A stretch of 6,158 nucleotides of DNA, taken from NCBI GenBank assembly GCA_946626015.1, contig CAMOTT010000120.1, forward strand, positions 1 to 6,158, given 5' to 3'. A program made the position numbers and the translations under genes. The stretch comes from an uncultured Clostridia bacterium. GTDB taxonomy: Bacteria > Bacillota > Clostridia > Oscillospirales > Acutalibacteraceae. The notes beneath the pieces were generated by a model. It was not told the origin of the DNA. It made no database searches and saw nothing but the letters and a program-made list of their open reading frames with translations. Below, one piece after another: positions 1 to 5,746 of the stretch (position 1 is the stretch's first letter; each line of letters begins with the position of its first letter).

Positions 1-684
1 ACGGAGGTGGTTATAGGGCTGAACGGTGAGCTTGAGTATGACAAGGAGCCTTATCATGTTTCTGCGTGCTTCCTTCCCAATGAAAGTTTTCAGGGCTACA
101 CCGCAGAAATAAGGATAGGCGTAAAACGGGAGTTCCCGTTGATAAACAAATATATTTTGCAGCTGGTTGATGCCGCAGGAGAGTCCTCATCCTTGTACAG
201 AACCGAAATCGACAGAACTCCGCCGCCCACCACTGAGCCCGTGACGGTTACGACTACCCTTATGCAAACAACTGCAAAACCGGCAACAACCAGTCCGCCT
301 AAAAACGTCCCCAACACCACAAGACGGTGGGTGGTCAAAAAGAAGGAAAAAACCACCGCGCCAAAGACAACAAAGCCTTTGAGCACGGTGCAGACAACAG
401 AGAAACCTACGGTAAAAATAAAAACAAAAACGGCAGCTAAAAAAGCTCAAAGCAGCGCCTCAACAACGGAATACAAAACTCAGGTTGAAGCTGCCGCAAC
501 TACCGATGCGAAAACAGAGCAAAGCGCAATGGAGACGAAATATATCATTGTCAGCGATTTGCCTGAAAATAATAAGGGGCAAATGAAGACGTCTCACAAA
601 ATCGTCCTTGCGGTTTGTATAGTTGCGTTTATCCTTTTTGCGGCTTACGGTTACTATTTGAAGAAACATAAGAAATCCGAATAA
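1..684 (+). CDS. Thr-rich surface protein with C-terminal membrane anchor (5' partial)
   Basis: The frame is open from the first base, so the N-terminus lies outside the window; the GTG at 7 has no properly spaced ribosome binding site and is probably internal. About 227 residues are visible. Counting that GTG as residue 1, residues 1 to about 68 look like the end of a beta-rich extracellular module. Residues about 70-175 form a low-complexity linker rich in Thr, Pro, Ala and Lys (TTEP, TTTL, TTKP repeats). Residues 199-218 form one hydrophobic helix, followed by a basic KKHKKSE tail. This is the architecture of a surface protein held by a C-terminal transmembrane segment, with the tail in the cytoplasm; there is no LPXTG sortase signal. 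The strongly basic linker could contact anionic wall polymers (inference). The next gene begins 32 bp downstream, so the two are probably co-transcribed. The family is not recognised and the function is unknown. Confidence 0.8.
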   Translation, partial: TEVVIGLNGELEYDKEPYHVSACFLPNESFQGYTAEIRIGVKREFPLINKYILQLVDAAGESSSLYRTEIDRTPPPTTEPVTVTTTLMQTTAKPATTSPPKNVPNTTRRWVVKKKEKTTAPKTTKPLSTVQTTEKPTVKIKTKTAAKKAQSSASTTEYKTQVEAAATTDAKTEQSAMETKYIIVSDLPENNKGQMKTSHKIVLAVCIVAFILFAAYGYYLKKHKKSE

Positions 685-705
685 CACAATCAAATAAAAA
701 ACAGC

Positions 706-711
706 AGGTGA
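706..711 (+). promoter_or_regulatory. Ribosome binding site of the GtrA-family gene
   Basis: AGGTGA lies 5 nt before the ATG at 717. It matters because it selects 717 as the natural start. The alternative GTG at 803, which opens the long uninterrupted frame, has no purine-rich site before it. This supports the view that the gene begins at 717 and was frameshifted. Confidence 0.6.
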
Positions 712-716
712 TCTGT

Positions 717-1261
717 ATGAATAAACTTTCCGAGCTTGACAAAAAACGGCGGAAAAAGGTTCCGGCATAGAAACCCTTTGGCAGTTTATCAAATTCAGCT
801 TTGTGAGCATGGGCGCCTGTATCGTGCAGGTAACGTCCCTTATTATTCTGTACAATATACCTCCGGTCAAGGAGCTGAGCACCACAGCCTTTCACTGGTT
901 CGTGTTCAATTACCCGGTGATAGAAGGGGAGAGGTGCGGCCTTGCTTTGTTCATTGCAAGCAATACCGCGAATATTCTTGCCCAGATCTTTGCTTTTTTC
1001 GCAAACAAAGAAAAGACCTTTCATTCCGGGGCAAATACCAAAATAGTTCTCCCGATCTATCTGGTTTTTACCGTTGCGCTGATCTGCTTTTCCGCGTGGC
1101 TCAATCCTGTAATTTTTACAATGATGGTCAACAGGTTCTCTCTCAGCAGCGGTCTGGCGCTGACTATAGCGACGGCCTTTTGCAGTTTTATGCAGTTTAT
1201 TCTTTATTTCCCGGTGGACAAAATACTGTTTCGCAAGAAAAAGAACGAAGAAAACGCTTGA
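717..1261 (+). CDS. GtrA-family membrane protein, apparently frameshifted near its N-terminus
   Basis: GtrA-like proteins are small four-helix membrane proteins linked to surface polysaccharide or teichoic acid glycosylation and thought to move lipid-linked sugars across the membrane. The ATG at 717 has a good ribosome binding site, but its frame stops at TAG 768-770 after 17 codons. The rest of the protein is one frame back and open from 740 to the stop at 1259-1261. One extra base in the A-rich stretch 741-757 would join the halves into a 181-residue protein with helices at about 24-46, 75-97, 110-128 and 145-165. The typical GtrA segment NILAQIFAFFANKEKTF closes helix 2. The loop between helices 1 and 2 is longer than usual, and the tail is basic (RKKKNEENA). 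Starting at the GTG at 803 would remove the conserved WQFIKF lead-in and part of helix 1. A sequencing error, a real mutation or slippage are all possible. The family call is confident; whether the gene is functional is not known. Confidence 0.75.
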
Positions 1262-1288
1262 GATCTTTAATTTTGGAACACAATATTA

Positions 1289-1331
1289 CACCCGCCTTAC
1301 AGCCTGATCGGTAAGTAAGTCGGGTGCTTTT
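1289..1331 (+). terminator. Rho-independent terminator after the GtrA-family gene
   Basis: The arms CACCCG (1289-1294) and CGGGTG (1321-1326) pair perfectly. After one C/T mismatch, CTTAC (1296-1300) pairs with GTAAG (1315-1319), and CC/GG can pair within the loop. CTTTTGTT follows directly. The U-rich tail is on the plus strand, so the element ends the gtrA transcript 28 nt after its stop. On the minus strand the same hairpin lies just beyond the amidase stop at 1333 but is followed by only a weak T-containing stretch, so it may slow or end that convergent transcript less efficiently. Confidence 0.82.
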
Positions 1332-1332
1332 G

Positions 1333-4300
1333 TTAATATTTACTGATATAGTCCTTGATACCGGCTACGGTTGCGTCCGCAAGGATGTTCTGAGTGCTGT
1401 CGGATTGCAGCTCGATACATTCCTTTATGTTTGAGGAGAAGCCGTATTCCAACAGTATGGAGGGGCATTCCTGAACTCTTGTAACATAAAACGGATAGTA
1501 TTTTGTGCCGCGGTCAACATTTTTGATCAGCGAATTGTATTCAGACGCATACTGGGTTTTCTTGTAGATAGTGTTTTTGTATGCGCTGACGATCCTGTTG
1601 TGTATGGAGGCCGCAAGGGGATAGGATTGGGCTGTGTAATAGAATGCCGAGGTGCCCATTGTGGAGGGGCTGCTCCAGGAGTCGCAGTGGACGCTTATGA
1701 AAAGATCGGGCTTGGCGCTTCGCAGCTTTTCGACCCTTTCGGCAAGCAGGACGTTTTTGTCCGTTGTTCTTGTCATCAGAACCTTTGCTCCGGCATTTTC
1801 CAACCTGTCTTTGATTTTGGAGGCGATTGCAAGGTTTAGCTTTGATTCCCAGTTGAACTTTGAGTTCTTGACAGCGCATACAGAGCCTGCCTCTGTGCCG
1901 CCGTGACCGGGATCGAGCATGATGGTGTACCCCGAAAGGGCTGCGGGTTTGTTCCTGATGGTGATGACAAGGTTGTTGTTTTTGTCGTATTTAACGGTAT
2001 AGCCGTAGAACTTTCCGGCGTTTCGGAAGGTGAGCTTAAGGGATGCGGTGCCGTTGCTGTTTGAAGACCATTTCGCGCCGCCTATAATTTTGCTGTTGGC
2101 CAGATTGAAGCTGCCGTTTGTTTTTGTTGTATGGTAAAAAATGAATTCAATCCCCGTGGCTGTAAAATCTTTGACGTGATAAGGCAGATTGCTGTAATAC
2201 TTGCCGTAGGATTGGCCTATGAGCTGTGACGTAAAGGGGACTTTCCATTTGGGAGAAACGGTTATGGTCAGCTCGGAGTTGACGTAGTCCGCCGTGCTTT
2301 GGATATTGTTGGCGGGCAGCTTGTACCCTTTTTCGATTACTTTTACGTTCTTGCGATGGATACGCAGACCTGAGGCAAGGTTATAGTAATAGTAAGTGCC
2401 GTCCTCATCCTCATAAGAGGATTCGCTGACGATGTAATCAAAGGTTCCGCTGAGCTGAGGCGTGCACATGGGAACGGAGTTTTCATTGAGAGGGGAAACA
2501 AACATTGTTTTTGCATAATTTTCAGTGATCTCGCACATCCTCGCTGTTCCACTGATCCCGTTAAAAGAGTAGGGGGTCAGTTTGGCAGAGGTCAGGAAAG
2601 CCGGCGCCGTGGTGGTCTCTTTTGTCGTTGTGGTGGGATTTTCTGAGGTGGAGACCTCAGAACCTGTCTCGCCCGGAGAAAGAGCGGAGGTTTCAGCTGT
2701 TGTTTCCGGGTAGGTGGGTCTTGTCCATTTGGGTCGTGTTGTCGTCTGACTTGTTGGTTCGGTGTCCTCAAAATCATTGTCCGGGGATTCCTCAGTGACA
2801 AGAACAAACTCCTTGTCCACCTTTATAACGCCGCCCTTCATGGTCTTTGTAATACCGTTTATTGTGGCAGTAACGGTAAAATTGCCCAGACTGCGTACTT
2901 TGTCTGAAGCCGCAGGAACCTTATATGTGCAGGAGAATGTTGTATAGTCCGAGCTTTCATCGGGCGTGGCTTGAGAATCGCCGGAGGAGATAAGTCCCTC
3001 GGTCATATTTACTGAAGCGCCGTTTATCTTGGCAACTACGGTCGAGCCTTTGATGGCCACAGCGGAAAGCTGTATCTCGGAGCTGCCCTGAACAAGGCTT
3101 TCCTTCTTAGGCGTGACGGATTTTATAACATTGACGTCATAGGTTACAGTGTATTTATATGTCTTTCCGTTTTGCTCAAAAACAATATTGTTTTTTCCGG
3201 TTTCGAGCTTATATTCCAGAGCAAAATCTCCTGTGGCGCTGTACTCAACGTTGTTCCCGTTACAGGTCAGGGGATAATTCGGGGAACAGGTGCCGCGGAA
3301 CACGATCTTTGATTCACTTGTTGTGATCTCGGTCTTGTCGTAGTTTGTGACAGCAAATTCCTTGAACAGGGTCTCGGCGCTGACTGTGCGGTTCAGAAAA
3401 CCGTTTATCAGCTGAATGCCGGTGGAGTTTGAAGAAAACGCGGAAAGAGGGGAGAAGATAAAGCCTATTTTTGCAGTATTCTCCTCTGCAAAGCTGAGAT
3501 TTTTGACGCATATATCGGCGTTCTGATTATCCTCAACGCAGGAGGAGATATCATAATTTAATATGTAGTCGTCCGAAATGCCGTCAAGACTTTTGTTCAG
3601 GCTTTCGATAAATGCCCTGAACCCTTCTTCGGTGGACGTGTCCACTGAAAAAGTATCGATAAGCAGGGTATCTGCCGTATGGTCCTTCAACATTTCCAAA
3701 GCAATGTTAAAGTAATTGTCACTGCTTAAATTGCTGAAGGTTGACTGGACAATGATCTCAACAGGGCTGTGGAGCTCGTCCACCGCAGCTCTTACGGCTG
3801 ACGCGCAGGTCTTGAGCTGCGCAGTGAGCTCGCCGGTCGTTTCAGGGATAATAACAGCGTCAAAACAGGCGGTATCAATGAGCGCGCGAATACTGTTGCT
3901 GAATTTTTCGGCAGTCAAAAAGGCGCTGTTGTTCTCATGGTTCAGGGATAAAGCAACATAAAGCCCTTTTTTGTGAGCCGCGTCAACGCAGTATTGCAGA
4001 ACGTCAACGGAATTTCCGTTCTCATCTTTTACGGTAACGGAACCGAGACCGGACAGGCAATCAAAATAAACTGTGTTTATCCCGGAGCCCGAAGCCGCCT
4101 CAATGGCTGAATCAATATTACTGCGCACTTCCTGCACTGACAGATTTTTATACTGAAAATCTTCATCCTGTTTAATAAAAATTCCGGAAATATTGCCGGG
4201 ACGGTTCACAGGGCTTTCTTTGCGCGCAGATACGGTGGTGGTTTCGGCGTTCTTTTTGCCGGGCAGGATAAGGCCGCGAAAGCTTTTGCTGAACAGTAAG

Positions 4301-4374
4301 CCGCAACAAAGGCTTATTATTACGGCGATAACACAGCATAAGGCGATAATTATTCCTTTGGTTTTTTTATTCAC
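1333..4374 (-). CDS. Multi-domain membrane-anchored N-acetylmuramoyl-L-alanine amidase (Amidase_3) with degenerate GHL10-like N-terminal domain
   Basis: This 1013-residue exported enzyme is predicted to cut the bond between MurNAc and L-alanine in peptidoglycan. Residues 7-28 form a hydrophobic segment after a basic start, with no clear cleavage site, so probably a signal anchor. Residues about 60-345 resemble a TIM-barrel GHL10/DUF187 domain without most of its acidic signature residues. Residues about 348-525 look like two beta-sandwich modules. Residues 528-592 are a Thr/Pro/Glu linker (TTTRP, TTTTKETTTAP). Residues about 600-690 are a small beta-rich module and about 692-808 resemble an AMIN-type domain. 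Residues 815-1013 are Amidase_3: DPGHGG with zinc ligand H824, E843, SVHCD with H896, and catalytic E976 in LLEYGF. All key residues are present, so activity is expected. The start is GTG with GGAGGT 7 nt upstream. The gene follows the GHL10 lipoprotein gene by 53 bp. The amidase assignment is firm; the middle modules are tentative. Confidence 0.93.
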   Translation of the reverse strand: MNKKTKGIIIALCCVIAVIISLCCGLLFSKSFRGLILPGKKNAETTTVSARKESPVNRPGNISGIFIKQDEDFQYKNLSVQEVRSNIDSAIEAASGSGINTVYFDCLSGLGSVTVKDENGNSVDVLQYCVDAAHKKGLYVALSLNHENNSAFLTAEKFSNSIRALIDTACFDAVIIPETTGELTAQLKTCASAVRAAVDELHSPVEIIVQSTFSNLSSDNYFNIALEMLKDHTADTLLIDTFSVDTSTEEGFRAFIESLNKSLDGISDDYILNYDISSCVEDNQNADICVKNLSFAEENTAKIGFIFSPLSAFSSNSTGIQLINGFLNRTVSAETLFKEFAVTNYDKTEITTSESKIVFRGTCSPNYPLTCNGNNVEYSATGDFALEYKLETGKNNIVFEQNGKTYKYTVTYDVNVIKSVTPKKESLVQGSSEIQLSAVAIKGSTVVAKINGASVNMTEGLISSGDSQATPDESSDYTTFSCTYKVPAASDKVRSLGNFTVTATINGITKTMKGGVIKVDKEFVLVTEESPDNDFEDTEPTSQTTTRPKWTRPTYPETTAETSALSPGETGSEVSTSENPTTTTKETTTAPAFLTSAKLTPYSFNGISGTARMCEITENYAKTMFVSPLNENSVPMCTPQLSGTFDYIVSESSYEDEDGTYYYYNLASGLRIHRKNVKVIEKGYKLPANNIQSTADYVNSELTITVSPKWKVPFTSQLIGQSYGKYYSNLPYHVKDFTATGIEFIFYHTTKTNGSFNLANSKIIGGAKWSSNSNGTASLKLTFRNAGKFYGYTVKYDKNNNLVITIRNKPAALSGYTIMLDPGHGGTEAGSVCAVKNSKFNWESKLNLAIASKIKDRLENAGAKVLMTRTTDKNVLLAERVEKLRSAKPDLFISVHCDSWSSPSTMGTSAFYYTAQSYPLAASIHNRIVSAYKNTIYKKTQYASEYNSLIKNVDRGTKYYPFYVTRVQECPSILLEYGFSSNIKECIELQSDSTQNILADATVAGIKDYISKY

Positions 4375-4381
4375 AAAACGT

Positions 4382-4387
4382 ACCTCC
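4382..4387 (-). promoter_or_regulatory. Strong ribosome binding site fixing the GTG start of the amidase
   Basis: The minus strand reads GGAGGT, then 7 nt, then GTG at 4374-4372, followed by a lysine-rich start and the membrane segment. No in-frame ATG lies nearby, so this near-consensus site decides the non-ATG start. Confidence 0.8.
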
Positions 4388-4426
4388 GTGAGAGTCCGTG
4401 GAACTCCTGATGATCTGATAAATTAA

Positions 4427-4454
4427 ATTATAACACAGAGATAAGATTTTTCAA
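4427..4454 (-). promoter_or_regulatory. Candidate internal promoter for the amidase gene
   Basis: On the minus strand TTGAAA (4454-4449), a 16-nt spacer and TATAAT (4432-4427) match a sigma-A-type promoter well. The -10 box overlaps the stop codon of the upstream lipoprotein gene (4430-4428). Transcription would begin near 4420, about 45 nt before the amidase start. The region is AT-rich, so a chance match is possible. If real, the amidase can be made independently of its neighbour. Confidence 0.45.
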
Positions 4455-5633
4455 CTCATTATTGTGATTTCCATTAGTTTCTTCCGGAAAAAGGCTCCTG
4501 TAAGAATACAGCGAAAAGCCCCCGTAATTATGCTTTTGCCTGATCTCCGCTATCTGGCGCGCTATTATATCTTGGCTCTCAAGCCATTCGTTTTGACCAC
4601 TCCGGGCATACTTGTCAACCGTATTCGTTTTGTAAAAAGCAAGCCCGTAAACAAGCTTGACGCCCGAGTTTTTCAGCATATCGTTCCATTGATCCGCAAC
4701 GGCGGAAAACGGCAGCTTTTCATGCTTGAATCCGAAATATACCTGCGGGATGATAATGTCTGTATATCCTTCGGTTTGGGACCATTTCTCAACGTCTGCA
4801 TACATCTCCGAATAGTCTTTGTTGATGTTTGCCGAGGGGCTTATGCTGACTGTGACATTTTTGCCGCAGGCCTTGACTGTGCTGTACATTCCGCTGACAA
4901 AGGCGTCGATGTTTGCCCTCCGCCAATCGTCAAGGGCAAGGGCGCCGCCGCTGTTCAGGTATTGGCTGTACTGTATATCGTCTATCTCCTTTTCGGTGGA
5001 GGGATAGAAATAGTCGTCAATATGGATGCCGTCAACATCGTAGTTTTCGATTATCTCACGGATACCGTTAAAGATAAGCTTGTGCACATCTGAAACGGTG
5101 GGGTTAAAATATATCCTGCCGCCGGATAGAAATACCTTTTGCTGATCCTCTTTGCTTCCGTTTTTCCATTTTTTGGCAGGGTTGTCATCCGAGAGCTTTT
5201 CAAAATTATCGTTTTTTGAAACTCTGAAAGGGTTTATCCAGGCGTGGAGCTTAAGCTTCCTGTTGTGCGCCTCCGTTACCATTACGGAAAGGGGATCAAA
5301 TCCGGGATCTTTTCCCTGAGTGCCGGTGAGAAACTCAGACCAGGGAAAATATTTGGATTTATAAAAGGCATCGGCAAAGGGGCGGACATGGACAAAAATA
5401 TTGTTTGTGCCCAGATTAAGCACTTGGTCGAACATTTTGCATATTTCGGAACGGAAATTCTCCTCGCCTTTTTCCTTTATATCCAGATCGTAAAAGCTGA
5501 ACCATACGCCTCTGAATTCTTTTTGCTGCGGTTCAGTTCTGCCGTCGTCCGCGTTCTGCTGAGGGCTACTCTCTGCGCAGGAGCAGAAAAAGCAAAGAGA
5601 AAAAGCCAGTATCACCGCAAGTGTTCTTTTCAT
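4428..5633 (-). CDS. GHL10/DUF187 glycoside hydrolase-like lipoprotein (YngK/DigH-like)
   Basis: This 401-residue lipoprotein has a TIM-barrel domain of the GHL10 (DUF187) family. Residues 1-18 are a signal peptide with a loose lipobox (F-C-S) before C19; a short polar stretch then leads into the domain at about residue 39. Visible family motifs are RGVW (41-44), VRPFADAFY (83-91), PWSEF (98-102), AWINPFR (131-137), FNP (176-178), DGIHIDDYFYP (201-211, with D206/D207 as likely active-site acids), SISPS (263-267) and IIPQVY (294-299). It spans the usual domain to its end, so it looks intact. Known members include B. subtilis YngK and E. coli DigH (YddW), which acts on peptidoglycan glycans stripped of stem peptides. 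The amidase gene 53 bp downstream would make such strands, so a peptidoglycan role is the preferred inference; another polysaccharide substrate cannot be excluded. The ATG has AAGGAG-like bases 7 nt upstream. Confidence 0.9.
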   Translation of the reverse strand: MKRTLAVILAFSLCFFCSCAESSPQQNADDGRTEPQQKEFRGVWFSFYDLDIKEKGEENFRSEICKMFDQVLNLGTNNIFVHVRPFADAFYKSKYFPWSEFLTGTQGKDPGFDPLSVMVTEAHNRKLKLHAWINPFRVSKNDNFEKLSDDNPAKKWKNGSKEDQQKVFLSGGRIYFNPTVSDVHKLIFNGIREIIENYDVDGIHIDDYFYPSTEKEIDDIQYSQYLNSGGALALDDWRRANIDAFVSGMYSTVKACGKNVTVSISPSANINKDYSEMYADVEKWSQTEGYTDIIIPQVYFGFKHEKLPFSAVADQWNDMLKNSGVKLVYGLAFYKTNTVDKYARSGQNEWLESQDIIARQIAEIRQKHNYGGFSLYSYRSLFPEETNGNHNNELKNLISVL

Positions 5634-5664
5634 TCAAGCACTCCTTTGGATTGTTTTACGGTTA

Positions 5665-5691
5665 ATTATATGTGCTTTCGGTATTTGACAA
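5665..5691 (-). promoter_or_regulatory. Candidate promoter of the GHL10 lipoprotein-amidase operon
   Basis: On the minus strand TTGTCA (5691-5686), a 15-nt spacer and TATAAT (5670-5665) precede the lipoprotein start by about 30 nt. The -10 is perfect; the spacer is 2 nt shorter than ideal. Its -35 overlaps the -35 of the divergent promoter on the other strand. Confidence 0.5.
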
Positions 5692-5714
5692 TTACTTTTG
5701 TTTCAGGTTATAAT
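5685..5714 (+). promoter_or_regulatory. Consensus sigma-A-type promoter of the phosphopantetheinyl transferase gene
   Basis: TTGACA (5685-5690) and TATAAT (5709-5714) are both perfect hexamers, separated by 18 nt. Transcription should start near 5721, giving a short leader of about 26 nt with GGGAG at 5736-5740, 6 nt before the ATG. The perfect hexamers suggest strong, largely housekeeping expression unless the overlapping palindrome is an operator. Confidence 0.75.
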
Positions 5715-5720
5715 TATAAC
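5707..5720 (+). repeat. 14-bp perfect palindrome over the -10 box
   Basis: GTTATAATTATAAC reads the same on both strands and contains the whole TATAAT box of the phosphopantetheinyl transferase promoter. It may be a repressor operator or simply an AT-rich coincidence. The minus-strand copy of TATAAT inside it has no -35 partner at the right distance. Confidence 0.55.
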
Positions 5721-5746
5721 ACTTTTTGAGCAAGCGGGAGATAAAG

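Noticed and set aside
620..684. Possible sortase anchor at the C-terminus of the first protein
   Set aside because: It has a hydrophobic helix and basic tail but no LPXTG-like motif before them, so a plain transmembrane anchor is more likely.
460..1024. Minus-strand frames opposite the Thr-rich protein and GtrA-family gene
   Set aside because: They lack plausible ribosome binding sites and recognisable domains and mirror well-supported plus-strand genes.
736..1314. A 192-codon plus-strand frame overlapping the GtrA-family gene
   Set aside because: Its translation is Arg/Gln/Ser-rich with no helices or known motif, while the overlapping frame encodes a clear four-helix membrane protein. It is a shadow frame.
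4392..4406. Small hairpin (GAGTTC, CAC loop, GGACTC on the minus strand) between the lipoprotein and amidase genes
   Set aside because: It has only six pairs with one wobble and no following U-tract, so it is not a terminator. At most it mildly affects access to the ribosome binding site.
4464..5093. A 209-codon plus-strand frame antisense to the GHL10 lipoprotein
   Set aside because: It is wholly inside a gene with clear family motifs and its hydrophobic stretches are reverse-complement artefacts.
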